From Adonisia turfae CCMR0081 (GTDB lineage: Bacteria; Cyanobacteriota; Cyanobacteriia; Phormidesmidales; Phormidesmidaceae), in assembly GCF_011009555.1 (NCBI RefSeq), contig NZ_QXHD01000004.1, forward strand, positions 6,288,193 to 6,322,773: a stretch of DNA of 34,581 nt. The letters run 5' to 3'. A program made the translations under genes and the position numbers. Shown here one piece after another: positions 8,129 to 17,433 of the stretch. A model generated the notes under the pieces. The model did no database searches, was not told the DNA's origin, and saw only the letters and a list, made by a program, of their open reading frames with translations. The first letter of the stretch is position 1. Each line of letters begins with the position of its first letter.

Positions 8129-11100
8129 TTAAAGGGGCGGCTCCTCAATGGCAGGGGTAGGAGTCGCAGCTGGTGCAGCCGCAGGGGGAGCCTCAGGAGA
8201 TGCTTCATCTCGAGAAATAGACTCATAGGTGGGCCGCGATGGTGAACGTCGATTAAGAGAATCTGACATCAAGTCAACCTCTACATCACGACTGGTGCCA
8301 TCTTCTTGGGTTTCTAGTTTATGCACCGCGATGTCTAAGCAGAGGGACTGTAGCTCACGCATCAATACCTTGAAGGATTCAGGCGTACCGGGTCGAGGAA
8401 TTGCCTTGCCTTTAACAATGGCATTAAGGGCTTCATTACGTCCCTGCATATCATCGGATTTGACAGTTAGCAGTTCCTGCAAAGTATAGGCAGCACCGAA
8501 GGCTTCGAGTGCCCATACCTCCATCTCTCCAAAGCGCTGACCACCTTGCTGAGCTTTACCACCCAAGGGCTGCTGAGTAACCAGCGAGTAAGGACCTGTA
8601 GAACGAGCGTGAATCTTATCGTCTACTAGGTGAACCAGCTTCAGCATGTAGGGTTTACCAACTGTCACCGGACGGTCAAAGGCTTCCCCAGTACGGCCAT
8701 CGTAAAGCTGGATTTTACCTGGATCTTCAGGATTAAACACCCAGCTATTACCCGTGTTATCACGAGCATCCTGGAGCTTGCCATGGGTAGTTTCCATGGA
8801 CGCTTCACTGCCATACATCTCATCAAAAGGCGTAATCTTGAAGCGTGCATTGAGATTCTCTCCGGCCCAGCCCAGCAAACATTCAAAGACCTGGCCTACA
8901 TTCATACGAGACGGTACACCCAGAGGATTGAGTACGATATCAATCGGAGTACCATCCGGGAGATAGGGCATATCTTCAATGGGCAAAATCCGAGAAATAA
9001 TACCTTTGTTACCGTGGCGACCAGCCATCTTATCGCCTACCTGGATTTTGCGCTTTTGGGCCACATAAACCCGCACCACCATGTTGGCACCCGGAGGAAG
9101 CTCATCACCTTGCTCACGGGTGAAGACACGCACATCGACCACACGACCTTTTTCACCATTGGGTACACGTAGAGAATTATCCCTAACGTCCCGAGCTTTT
9201 TCACCAAAGATTGCCCGCAGCAGTTTTTCTTCTGGGGGCTGATCAGATTCACCCTTGGGTGTAACTTTACCCACCAAGATGTCGCCTGAGGTAACCCAGG
9301 CTCCAATGCGGATAATGCCGGTCTCATCTAGTTGACGCAGAGCATCTTCTCCAACATTAGGAATTTCGCGAGTGATTTCTTCAGGCCCTAGCTTGGTTTG
9401 ACGCGCCTCAATCTCAAACTTCTCAATGTGAATAGAGGTGTAGAGGTCGTCGTATACTAAACGCTCGCTCAGCAGAATTGCGTCTTCGTAGTTGTAGCCC
9501 TCCCAAGGCATATAGGAAACTAAGACATTCTGGCCCAGGGCAATTTCACCCCCTTCAGTGGCTGAACCATCTGCTAGCACCTGGCCTGCAACCACCTTGT
9601 CTCCAGAGAAAACTAAGGGGCGTTGATTCAAACAAGTGTCTTGGTTAGAGCGCTGATACTTCTGGAGTTCTTGGGCATATTGCTTACCATCAGCATCAGT
9701 AACCACTACTTTCTTGGCATCAAGGAAAGTAACTTCACCATCAACCGGGCTGACGACTACCATCCCTGAGTCACGAGCGGCCTGAGCTTCCAGACCCGTA
9801 CCTACTAAAGGACGTTCGGGACGCAGCAGGGGAACAGCCTGGCGTTGCATATTTGATCCCATGAGAGCACGGTTCGCATCATCGTGCTCAAGGAAAGGAA
9901 TTAGTGAAGTAGCCACCGAGATAATTTGAACCGGTGAGACGGCTACGTAATCTACTTCAGAGGCTGACGTACTGATGAAGTCTTGACGGTAACGAACAGG
10001 GACAGATTCACCCAAGATGTTGCCATCGATATCGATGGGGATATCCCCTGGCGCTACACGGAAATCATCTTCCTCATCAGCTGTCATATAAACTGACGGC
10101 TGATCTTTACGAATACGACCATCTTCTACCGGGAAAAATGGCGTTTCGATAAAGCCAAAATCATTGACGCGCGCATGGGTTGCCAGGGAACCAATCAATC
10201 CAGCATTAGGACCTTCAGGCGTCTCAATTGGGCAAATACGACCGTGGTGCGAGGGGTGAATGTCGCGAACAGCAAAACCAGCACGCTCACGGGTTAAACC
10301 ACCAGGCCCAAGGGCACTAATGCGGCGCTTGTGAGTTAACTCAGCCAAAGGATTAGTTTGATCCATAAACTGAGACAGCTGACTGGAACCAAAGAATTCC
10401 TTGATGGCAGCGACTAAAGGCTTAGGATTAACCAGAGACGCAGGCGTTAGGGAATCAGCATCTGAGACAGTCATCCGCTCACGGATAATGCGCTCCAAAC
10501 GGTTTAGACCGACACGCACCTGGTTTTGTAAAAGCTCACCCACGGAACGAACACGACGGTTACCCAAGTGGTCGATATCGTCAATAATGCCGATGTCAAA
10601 CTCTAAGTTAATGAGGTAATCAATAGCCGCTAAGACATCTTGAGGTGTCAATACGCGAACGGCATCTGGCACATTCAGGCGCAGCTTACGGTTAAGCTTA
10701 TGACGCCCAACTTTACCCAAGTCATAACGCTTGGGATCGAAGAAGCGCGAATGTAGTAACTGCTGACCACCAGATACTGTGGGAGGCTCGCCAGGACGAA
10801 GCTTACGATATAGCTCTAATAGTGCCTCTTCTTCACTAAATTGACCTTCCTTCTCAATGGTCTTTTGGAAGTATTCAGGATGACGTAAGGAGTCAAAAAT
10901 CTCGCCATCACTTAGGCCTAGAGCCTTAAAGAGGACTTGAGCAGAGAGCTTACGGGTTTTATCAATGCGGACCCAAACTAGATCGTTCTTATCAGTTTCA
11001 AACTTAAGCCAAGCACCTCGGTTGGGAATCAGGTTCGCATTGTAAGTACGGCGACCGTGCTTATCAGTTTCGGCTTTGTAGTAAACACCAGGACTACGGA

Positions 11101-11482
11101 CAATCTGATTTACGATCACACGCTCAGCACCATTGATAATGAAGGTGCCGCGATCGGTCATCAGTGGCAGGTCACCAATGAATACCTCTTGCTCCTTAAT
11201 TTCCCCAGTTTCCTTATTAATGAGGCGCGTTGGGACGTACATTTGTACTGAATAAGTGCTATCCCGACGCTTAGCCTCATCAACCATATATTTAGGGCTT
11301 TTGAGCTTATAATCCTTACCAAGGAAATGCAGCTCCAACTTCCCCGTATAGTCAGTAATCGGCGAAAAACTCTCAAGTTCTTCAATTAGACCTTCTTGCA
11401 AAAACCAGCGAAAACTAGAGCGCTGAATCTCAACTAGGTCAGGTAATACAAAGGAGGATTGGGAAATGGTTAGGTCAGTCAT
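8129..11482 (-). CDS. rpoB: DNA-directed RNA polymerase subunit beta, RpoB
   Basis: This is the second-largest catalytic subunit of RNA polymerase, 1117 aa. Recognisable parts are VLPDLVEIQRSSFRWFL near the start and the rifampicin-region segment SQLSQFMDQTNPLAELTHKRR followed by LGPGGLTRERAGF. Further on are HPSHHGRICPIETPEGPN, GDKMAGRHGNKG and the C-terminal GGKAQQGGQRFGEMEVWALEAFGA. I choose ATG 11482 (MTDLTISQ): GAGGAGA lies just upstream, while the longer frame starts with TTG at 11494. The last ~35 residues form an Ala/Pro-rich tail that probably lies free. It is third in the rpsT-tatD-rpoB-rpoC1-rpoC2 order. A long non-coding upstream region suggests its own promoter in addition to read-through from tatD. 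Confidence 0.98.
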   Translation of the reverse strand: MTDLTISQSSFVLPDLVEIQRSSFRWFLQEGLIEELESFSPITDYTGKLELHFLGKDYKLKSPKYMVDEAKRRDSTYSVQMYVPTRLINKETGEIKEQEVFIGDLPLMTDRGTFIINGAERVIVNQIVRSPGVYYKAETDKHGRRTYNANLIPNRGAWLKFETDKNDLVWVRIDKTRKLSAQVLFKALGLSDGEIFDSLRHPEYFQKTIEKEGQFSEEEALLELYRKLRPGEPPTVSGGQQLLHSRFFDPKRYDLGKVGRHKLNRKLRLNVPDAVRVLTPQDVLAAIDYLINLEFDIGIIDDIDHLGNRRVRSVGELLQNQVRVGLNRLERIIRERMTVSDADSLTPASLVNPKPLVAAIKEFFGSSQLSQFMDQTNPLAELTHKRRISALGPGGLTRERAGFAVRDIHPSHHGRICPIETPEGPNAGLIGSLATHARVNDFGFIETPFFPVEDGRIRKDQPSVYMTADEEDDFRVAPGDIPIDIDGNILGESVPVRYRQDFISTSASEVDYVAVSPVQIISVATSLIPFLEHDDANRALMGSNMQRQAVPLLRPERPLVGTGLEAQAARDSGMVVVSPVDGEVTFLDAKKVVVTDADGKQYAQELQKYQRSNQDTCLNQRPLVFSGDKVVAGQVLADGSATEGGEIALGQNVLVSYMPWEGYNYEDAILLSERLVYDDLYTSIHIEKFEIEARQTKLGPEEITREIPNVGEDALRQLDETGIIRIGAWVTSGDILVGKVTPKGESDQPPEEKLLRAIFGEKARDVRDNSLRVPNGEKGRVVDVRVFTREQGDELPPGANMVVRVYVAQKRKIQVGDKMAGRHGNKGIISRILPIEDMPYLPDGTPIDIVLNPLGVPSRMNVGQVFECLLGWAGENLNARFKITPFDEMYGSEASMETTHGKLQDARDNTGNSWVFNPEDPGKIQLYDGRTGEAFDRPVTVGKPYMLKLVHLVDDKIHARSTGPYSLVTQQPLGGKAQQGGQRFGEMEVWALEAFGAAYTLQELLTVKSDDMQGRNEALNAIVKGKAIPRPGTPESFKVLMRELQSLCLDIAVHKLETQEDGTSRDVEVDLMSDSLNRRSPSRPTYESISRDEASPEAPPAAAPAATPTPAIEEPPL

Positions 11483-11934
11483 TCGTCTCCTCAAGCAGGT
11501 CGGGCCTAAATAAATGGGGTATAAAAGTGAGAGAGTGAGATATAAGAGGGTTTAGTTAAATCGAAACCAGTAGTGCTAAGCGACAAACAAAAGAATGACT
11601 ACACTCCCTTGTAGGGCAATGCAGTCGGGCTAATATTTTTCGGGGTTTTGCTAGCATCCGATAGCTGAAATAGGTGCAATGGGCATTTTTGAAGCAACCG
11701 TTGGGCACCAGCGTTATGAATAGGATAAGTGTAAAAAGCTGAGCCAGTCGGCTATAGTAAGGCTAACGTACAGCCGAGGTAGTATATCACAAATCAGCAG
11801 TGAAATTTAATATTCTTGTAGCTTTGTATTTTTATTTAGCGATGAATCACCACAGAGACAGTGTTTTACTAAACTTCGCTCACAAATTAAGCACCTGTTT
11901 TTTACATACCTACATCATTTATTAAGGTTTGTCA
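11483..11934 (-). other. Upstream region/leader of rpoB, no gene seen
   Basis: This 452-base stretch between tatD and rpoB holds no convincing open frame on either strand. On the minus strand it contains an extended -10-like element near 11781-11790, an AT-rich middle, and a pyrimidine-rich tract close to rpoB (complement of 11528-11541). I interpret it as promoter plus long 5' leader for the polymerase genes. I see no strong terminator after tatD. Confidence 0.55.
11781..11789 (-). promoter_or_regulatory. Possible extended -10 promoter for rpoB
   Basis: The minus strand reads TGATATACT, which fits the extended -10 form TG-N-TATAAT with one mismatch in the hexamer. No good -35 is seen at the usual distance, as expected for an extended -10. 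If used, the rpoB leader would be about 290 nt. This is a motif match only. Confidence 0.3.
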
Positions 11935-12744
11935 CTAAAGATCGAACGAAGACTCAGGAAGTTTGAACAGGGATCTTGCATTAGCAGTTGTCTGCGCTGC
12001 CAGCACTTCTAAAGGCACCTCTCGCAGCTTAGCGACACACTCAGCCACATGGAGTACATTAGCTGGTTGATTTCGTTTTTCTTTTCGCTTTGGCACTGGA
12101 GATAGAAACGGACAGTCAGTTTCTACGAGAATGCGATCGCATCCCACCATTTGAGCCGAGGCCTGAACCTGCTTAGCACTCTTAAAGGTCACAATACCGC
12201 TAAAGCTAATATAAAAACCTAAATCAAGGAACCACTGAGTTTCTTCAGGGGTACCCGTCCAGCAATGCATTACACCCTGCACAGGACCATGATTCTGGAT
12301 AAACGCCTGTAGCACATCGCGCACTGCTGCCGCTGCATCTCGACAATGAATGATTACGGGCAAATCTAACCCATGGGCAACGGACAATTGGGCCCGAAAA
12401 GCTTCAATTTGAATTGCCTGATCATCGCCCTTGTAGAAATCCAGCCCGGTCTCTCCAATCGCCACTACCCGACGATCGGAAAGTGCCAGATGATGAATTT
12501 TCTCCGCCAAGTCTGGCGTCCACTTATCCATATCTTCTGGATGTAGACCCACCGCAAAGGACACTTCACTAAATTGATCAGCAATAGCCTGCATGGCAGC
12601 AAACTCTGAAGGCTGAACACAAGAATGAACAAGGTGAACCACACCAGCCTGTCGCCAAGCTGCTGCCACCTCATCTAAGTCTGCCTGAAAACTTAAGTTA
12701 TCAAAGCTGTGGTGAATGTGAACGTGGGAATCAACCAGCTGCAT
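11935..12744 (-). CDS. tatD: TatD-family metal-dependent hydrolase (DNase)
   Basis: This is a 269-aa TIM-barrel hydrolase of the TatD/YcfH group, enzymes with metal-dependent nuclease activity on DNA. The metal ligands are all present: His7 and His9 (DSHVHIH), Glu98 (IGETGLDFY), His133 (VIIHCRDA), His160 (MHCWTG) and Asp210 (VETDCPFLSP). It starts at ATG 12744, six bases after the rpsT stop, so translational coupling with rpsT is likely. Placement between rpsT and rpoB is conserved in many cyanobacteria; why a nuclease sits there is not clear from sequence. A HIP1 site lies near 12133. Confidence 0.93.
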   Translation of the reverse strand: MQLVDSHVHIHHSFDNLSFQADLDEVAAAWRQAGVVHLVHSCVQPSEFAAMQAIADQFSEVSFAVGLHPEDMDKWTPDLAEKIHHLALSDRRVVAIGETGLDFYKGDDQAIQIEAFRAQLSVAHGLDLPVIIHCRDAAAAVRDVLQAFIQNHGPVQGVMHCWTGTPEETQWFLDLGFYISFSGIVTFKSAKQVQASAQMVGCDRILVETDCPFLSPVPKRKEKRNQPANVLHVAECVAKLREVPLEVLAAQTTANARSLFKLPESSFDL

Positions 12745-12750
12745 GGATGA

Positions 12751-13047
12751 CTATGCTGATGCTTCTTGCTTCTTACGAGCATGGGCAAGCTTGGACTTGC
12801 GACGAGCCGCTGCATTCTTATGGATGCTGCCGCGCTTGACTGCCTTGTCGATTTTACTAAATGCAGCTGACATGGAAGAATCAACCGCTTGCTTCTTCTC
12901 CTCATCAGAAGGATCTGCAGCATACGCGTCTAGAGCAGCGTAGTAGGTCTTGGTTAGGGTTTTAACCGCCGACTTGTAGGACTTATTACGTAGACGATTG
13001 CGCTCCGCAACTTGGATGCGCTTCATCGCAGATTTAATGTTTGCCAC
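12751..13047 (-). CDS. rpsT: 30S ribosomal protein S20
   Basis: This is a 98-aa basic protein that binds 16S rRNA in the small ribosomal subunit. The start MANIKSAMKRIQVAERNRLR and the later KAVKRGSIHKNAAARRKSKL are the family signatures. Length and composition are normal (Lys, Arg and Ala rich). It is first in the minus-strand block, so the main upstream promoter should lie in the 160-base divergent gap shared with hisD (13048-13207). Confidence 0.98.
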   Translation of the reverse strand: MANIKSAMKRIQVAERNRLRNKSYKSAVKTLTKTYYAALDAYAADPSDEEKKQAVDSSMSAAFSKIDKAVKRGSIHKNAAARRKSKLAHARKKQEASA

Positions 13048-13207
13048 TATTTGCCAGTGTATTTTTGTCAGGATTCCGAATTATAACATCAAAGAGCATG
13101 CACAAGGGCTTGAACTGTCATAATCTGATTGGGCTATCCGGCTGACCCTCACTAATCCGCGCTAAGCTATAACAGTCATACTCCTCCCACTCTCGCCACC
13201 CGCCTCA

Positions 13208-14500
13208 ATGTTGCGAACTTTGTACAAGATCAGCGAAGCGCAGGCTGAACTCCAGCGTATTTGCGATCGCATCCATACCGATCAGGTGGTTGAACAAGAA
13301 GCCACCGTTCGAGAAATCTTAAACGCCATCCGACAGTCAGGGGATGAGGCACTCTTGCACTATACTGCCAAGTTTGATGAACAAACCCTGACCCCCCAAA
13401 CCCTTCGCATTAGCGGCGCGGAAATTGACACCGCCTACCAGCAAGTTTCCGGTGACTTGCTCCAGGCCATTCGCCTTGCCTGCAAGAATGTCAAGGCTTT
13501 CCATCAACAACGCTTGCCTAAAAATTGGGTCACCTTTGAAGAAAACGGCGTTGTCCTGGGTAAACGTTATACCCCTGTTGCCAACGCCGGAATCTATGTA
13601 CCAGGCGGCCGAGCCTCTTACCCGAGCACAGTGATCATGAACGCCATTCCTGCCCAGGTAGCAGGGGTGGAACGTTTAGTCATGGTTACCCCCACCCCCA
13701 AAGGTCACACGAACCCAGCAGTGTTAGTCGCAGCCCAAGAAGCAGGGGTGCAAGAAATCTATCGAGTGGGTGGCGCTCAGGCTATCGGGGCATTGGCCTA
13801 CGGCACAGAGACCATCCCCAAGGTGGACGTTATTAGCGGCCCTGGGAATGTCTATGTCACCCTGGCTAAAAAGCAGGTTTATGGAACCGTTGGCATTGAT
13901 TCCTTAGCGGGTCCATCCGAGGTACTGATTATTGCTGACCACACGGCTAATCCTGTCCACGTTGCGGCAGATCTGTTAGCCCAAGCCGAGCACGATCCTA
14001 TGGCTGCGGCTATCTTACTGACAACAGATAGCAAACTAGCCGATAAAGTTGTGGTTGAAGTCGACCGCCAGTTAGCAGGCCACCCCCGCCAAATCCTCAC
14101 CGAAAAAGCAATCGCCCATTACGGCATCGCCATCGTCGTAGAATCCTTAGAAGAAGCTGCCCAACTGTCCAACCAGTTTGCCCCCGAGCATTTAGAACTT
14201 GAAGTTGAAGATCCTTGGGCACTGTTAGAAAAAATCACCCAAGCAGGCGCAATTTTTCTGGGTCATGACACACCAGAAGCTGTGGGTGACTACCTGGCAG
14301 GCCCCAATCACACGTTGCCTACGTCTGGAGCCGCTCGCTACGCGTCCCCCCTGAGTACTGAAACCTTTATGAAACACTCCAGTTTGATTCAGTATTCAAA
14401 ATCTGCCCTGCTCAATGTTGCAGGGGCCATTGATGCCCTTACCAATGCTGAAGGTCTACCTTCCCATGGGGATTCGGTGAGATTGCGCGTAGAAGAGTAA
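13208..14500 (+). CDS. hisD: Histidinol dehydrogenase
   Basis: This enzyme catalyses the last two oxidations of histidine synthesis, L-histidinol to L-histidine with two NAD. The 430-aa length is typical. Visible signatures are GKRYTPVANAGIYVPGGRA, GGAQAIGALAYGTE, VDVISGPGNVYVTLAKK and DSLAGPSEVLI. The zinc/substrate-site segments are LLAQAEHDPMAAA, DYLAGPNHTLPT and the terminal SHGDSVRLR. The start ATG 13208 gives the usual short N-terminus. It stands alone among his genes, as is common in cyanobacteria, and is divergent from rpsT. Its stop is 16 bases from the stop of the next, convergent gene. Confidence 0.97.
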   Translation: MLRTLYKISEAQAELQRICDRIHTDQVVEQEATVREILNAIRQSGDEALLHYTAKFDEQTLTPQTLRISGAEIDTAYQQVSGDLLQAIRLACKNVKAFHQQRLPKNWVTFEENGVVLGKRYTPVANAGIYVPGGRASYPSTVIMNAIPAQVAGVERLVMVTPTPKGHTNPAVLVAAQEAGVQEIYRVGGAQAIGALAYGTETIPKVDVISGPGNVYVTLAKKQVYGTVGIDSLAGPSEVLIIADHTANPVHVAADLLAQAEHDPMAAAILLTTDSKLADKVVVEVDRQLAGHPRQILTEKAIAHYGIAIVVESLEEAAQLSNQFAPEHLELEVEDPWALLEKITQAGAIFLGHDTPEAVGDYLAGPNHTLPTSGAARYASPLSTETFMKHSSLIQYSKSALLNVAGAIDALTNAEGLPSHGDSVRLRVEE

Positions 14501-14516
14501 ATTTACTGCTCAAAAC

Positions 14517-14921
14517 CTATGGGGTCTCTTTTGATTGGCGGTTTTGCATTGCCATAAATAATTGTAATCTCAGCAAACTGGTTGCCTGAGCGATGTTAAG
14601 GGGCAATGTGGACACACCTTCTAAGCGAGACTGTACCCAGCCATCCCCCCAGTACCACTCGTGAAAACCATCCACACCTCGATGGAGCAAAAATCGGATG
14701 GCATTATCCGAGCATTCATCAACTGTGTGATCAATCTGAATGGGGCCAACGTAACTAGAAAAGGTTTGCCCTACCCCTAACGGTGCCTTAAAGCTTTCAG
14801 AAAACTGCTGTGGCCAGAGCCACTGACGAAGCTGATCGGGCTGGGTCAACCCTTGCCGCAACTGAGCCATGGTCGCATCTATTTCAATCCTGAGGGTGCT
14901 TTGTTGATAAATCCCAAACAT
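14517..14921 (-). CDS. Small SRPBCC-like protein of unknown function
   Basis: This 134-aa soluble protein starts at ATG 14921. It has the look of the START/Bet v1-like (SRPBCC) fold: an N-terminal strand followed by an AMAQLRQGL-type helix with WLWPQQF. Beta-strand segments (GQTFSSYVGPIQIDHTVDE, IRFLLHRGVDGFHEWYWGDGW) follow, and a long final helix (LNIAQATSLLRLQLFMAMQ) is the usual lid of that fold. No catalytic residues are evident and there is no signal peptide or membrane segment. It is convergent with hisD and divergent from hslO. The fold call is an inference from pattern; ligand and role are unknown. Confidence 0.6.
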   Translation of the reverse strand: MFGIYQQSTLRIEIDATMAQLRQGLTQPDQLRQWLWPQQFSESFKAPLGVGQTFSSYVGPIQIDHTVDECSDNAIRFLLHRGVDGFHEWYWGDGWVQSRLEGVSTLPLNIAQATSLLRLQLFMAMQNRQSKETP

Positions 14922-15140
14922 ATCTTGAGTACTACTTTCTAGCGATATAGCAGGTGATAAAACTCTAAATAACCGACAACCTGACGCGACGGCTCTACCT
15001 ACTACAATATTAAGTATTCAAAAGCGTTGCTGATCCTCAAACGAACTTAATCTGAGAAGTTTGGACAAGTCACGTTCAGTTCAAATAGATTTATTTCGCC
15101 CATCGGCAGCGGAGCAAAACTGTAGAAACAAAGTAAAACC

Positions 15141-16049
15141 ATGGCGGATCAGCTCATTCGAGCAGTAGCAGCAGATGGCGGCATCCGAGTTGTTGGAGCC
15201 ATCACCACCCGTTTAGTCGAAGAGGCCAGGACTCGCCACAAGCTTTCTTACGTTGCCACGGCTGCCCTAGGCAGAGCACTAACAGCTGGCACACTTCTAG
15301 TTTCTAATATGAAACGAGAAGATTCGCGCATTAATATTCAGATTCAAGGGGATGGACCCATTGGCGGTATTCTTGTTGATGCCCGGCTAGACGGTAGCGT
15401 CCGGGGTTATGTCTCTAACCCGTATGTAGAGTTACCCCCCAATGCCCAAGGCAAACTTGATGTGGGTGCAGCAGTGGGGCGCAATGGCTATCTCTACGTC
15501 GTGCGTGACTCGGGTCTGGGTTATCCGTATTCCAGCACAGTGGAATTGGTATCAGGGGAGATTGGCGAAGATCTCACCCAGTACCTGGCCACATCAGAAC
15601 AAACACCGTCAGCCTTAGTTTTAGGTGTATTCGTCGACAAACACGGCGTAGAAGCAGCAGGTGGCTTGCTCCTTCAGGTTTTACCTCAGGTATCCCATGA
15701 TGAGCGCCTGATCTCCACCTTAGAATCTCGACTGGCATCCTTACCTGGATTCACCCCCATGCTACGGGCACAAAAAACGCTACCTCAAATCATTGAGGAC
15801 CTGGTGGGAGATATGGGGTTAGCCATTTTTCCGGAGAGCCAACTCCTACGTTTCCACTGCCCCTGTAATGGTCAGCGCATGCTATCTGCCCTCAAACTAC
15901 TGGGCGAAGATGAGCTCCAGGATATGATCGACAAAAGTGAGCCTGCTGAAGCCATCTGCCATTTTTGTGGAGATACCTATGAGGCTCAGTGCGATCGCTT
16001 AACCGAGTTGCTAGCTGAACTCAGATTGGAAAATGCGAATCGAGCATAA
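15141..16049 (+). CDS. hslO: Hsp33, redox-regulated molecular chaperone
   Basis: This is a cytoplasmic holdase chaperone activated by oxidation. Its 302 aa start with MADQLIRAVAADGGIRVVGA. The core motif region GRALTAGTLLVSNMK and the glycine-rich GDGPIGGILVDA are conserved. The C-terminal zinc switch is complete: CxC at Cys240/Cys242 and CxxC at Cys273/Cys276, with an extra Cys284. On oxidation these release zinc, form disulfides and expose the substrate-binding surface. It ends with TAA at 16047-16049 and the next convergent gene's stop begins at 16050, leaving no spacer or terminator. A HIP1 site lies at 15991. Confidence 0.96.
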   Translation: MADQLIRAVAADGGIRVVGAITTRLVEEARTRHKLSYVATAALGRALTAGTLLVSNMKREDSRINIQIQGDGPIGGILVDARLDGSVRGYVSNPYVELPPNAQGKLDVGAAVGRNGYLYVVRDSGLGYPYSSTVELVSGEIGEDLTQYLATSEQTPSALVLGVFVDKHGVEAAGGLLLQVLPQVSHDERLISTLESRLASLPGFTPMLRAQKTLPQIIEDLVGDMGLAIFPESQLLRFHCPCNGQRMLSALKLLGEDELQDMIDKSEPAEAICHFCGDTYEAQCDRLTELLAELRLENANRA

Positions 16050-17372
16050 TCATTTCGCCATACGCTGGTAGGCGGCAGCAACAGCATCGTCGCCGCCAAC
16101 GTTACCGGGAAATAGGACAACGGGCAAATTTGGAAACTGTGGGTGCTCAGGCCCCGCTGTAATCACCGAAACCCCTGGAATAACCTGACCTAAAAGCCTG
16201 GCAGATGTTAGAGCTAGGCCTTTGCTAAGGGTATCGTTAGAGGTAATGCCACCCTTACTGATCAAAAAACCCAGATCCGTAGGCAGGCCACGCACAATAT
16301 CCATGAGTAGGTGAGAAACAGCTTCACCAAACGCCAAACGAGTGGCCACATCGGCGAAGGTAAGTTCTTTGCGGCTGGTATAAACCACCGCTGTTGTCCC
16401 CTGAGCGTAGAGGGTGTTCACCTGGGCCAAGATTTCAACTACCATATCCTGCGCTTGGTCAGGATTCTCATTTAACCGAGAGACATCAACTTCTACACCA
16501 GTTACCCCTGGCTGCTTGAGAAGATACTCCAGTTGCTGAGTTGTTTTTTTAACGTGAGAGCCCACTAAAATCACACCCGGTTTATGGTTACAGGTGTAGC
16601 GTGACATCTCACTCGGGCCAGCCGGTTGTACGGGTAAAGCAGCGAGAGATGTGAGCAAGCTAGCAGCACTGCGAAAGAGAAACTTTTTACCTTGGGCGGC
16701 GGCGGCCAATAGGTCTTGGGAAAACTGATCGAGATCAGCCTGGTTTTGGGCATCAACAGCTACGCAAACATTGTTACTCAGCTGCATTAAGCGCTCCATT
16801 GTATTCTGGCGAATCACATCCAGGGTAAACCGTTTCACCTGATCGGCAACAATCTTGCCAGATGTCTTTTCGGCGACATAATCAGGCAAGTAGCTATAGC
16901 TATAACCAAATACTGAATCCTTAGCGAACTCAGTCTCATGAACAGGGATGCGTACGCCATCGGTTTCAATATAGTGGGTGCTATCGAGAGTAATACGTCC
17001 TGCTTCAAAAAATGCTGGCACCATAAAATGGGCGTCAAAGGGACCCAATTCTGACGCGATCACATCGGTTTCGAGGGGATAGTGGCCGCGCAGGGTCGAA
17101 TCTGAACGACTGACCACCAAATACTCTTGTGTGTTGGTTTCAACCAGTGCCTGTTTTAGGTTCTGACAGACTTCACGGGTGGTACGCTCTGCTTCAGCAG
17201 GGGTGAGCGAACGGGTATTGGCCAGAATAAAGAAAATGGGAGATGCGTCTAAGAGGCCTTGTTTTAGGGTGGTCACATCCCATTTCAGTAACAGTAAACA
17301 GCTATGAACTGTTTGAGAACCGGTGGGGTCGTCGTCGATAACAATAATTTTGGGGCGGCGGGAATCAGGCAT
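16050..17372 (-). CDS. Four-carbon acid sugar kinase family protein (DUF1537/OtnK-DtnK superfamily)
   Basis: Members phosphorylate four-carbon sugar acids such as threonate or erythronate with ATP. The N-terminal domain begins IIVIDDDPTGSQTVHS (DDDPTGSQ at residues 13-20), the substrate-site signature. The C-terminal nucleotide-binding domain shows SKGGITSND (372-380) and LFPGNVGGDD (420-429). I choose ATG 17372, giving 440 aa; a GTG at 17426 would add 18 residues that look unlike the family and lie on a palindrome. It follows the DsbA-like gene on the same strand after about 60 bases. The pdxA gene stands just beyond; in known acid-sugar pathways a PdxA-like dehydrogenase works on the product of this kinase. 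Actual substrate is unknown. Confidence 0.85.
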   Translation of the reverse strand: MPDSRRPKIIVIDDDPTGSQTVHSCLLLLKWDVTTLKQGLLDASPIFFILANTRSLTPAEAERTTREVCQNLKQALVETNTQEYLVVSRSDSTLRGHYPLETDVIASELGPFDAHFMVPAFFEAGRITLDSTHYIETDGVRIPVHETEFAKDSVFGYSYSYLPDYVAEKTSGKIVADQVKRFTLDVIRQNTMERLMQLSNNVCVAVDAQNQADLDQFSQDLLAAAAQGKKFLFRSAASLLTSLAALPVQPAGPSEMSRYTCNHKPGVILVGSHVKKTTQQLEYLLKQPGVTGVEVDVSRLNENPDQAQDMVVEILAQVNTLYAQGTTAVVYTSRKELTFADVATRLAFGEAVSHLLMDIVRGLPTDLGFLISKGGITSNDTLSKGLALTSARLLGQVIPGVSVITAGPEHPQFPNLPVVLFPGNVGGDDAVAAAYQRMAK

Positions 17373-17411
17373 GGGGCAACAGCATACTGGTAGATTAACT
17401 CGAACAGGGTG

Positions 17412-17426
17412 GTGGGCAGTGCCCAC
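17412..17426. repeat. 15-bp palindrome between DsbA-like and acid sugar kinase genes
   Basis: GTGGGCA (17412-17418) and TGCCCAC (17420-17426) are exact reverse complements around a single G. It lies 8 bases past the DsbA-like stop and 40 bases before the preferred kinase start. It may be an operator, or a chance palindrome that also creates the alternative GTG start. Confidence 0.6.
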
Positions 17427-17433
17427 CTTAATA

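Noticed and set aside
8229..9327. Open frames of 70-180 codons opposite rpoB
   Set aside because: They lie wholly antisense to strongly conserved rpoB segments and have no family features; they follow from rpoB codon use.
16050..17426. Longer GTG start for the acid sugar kinase (17426)
   Set aside because: The extra 18 residues include VCCCP and precede the family's usual N-terminus; ATG 17372 starts directly before the conserved strand.
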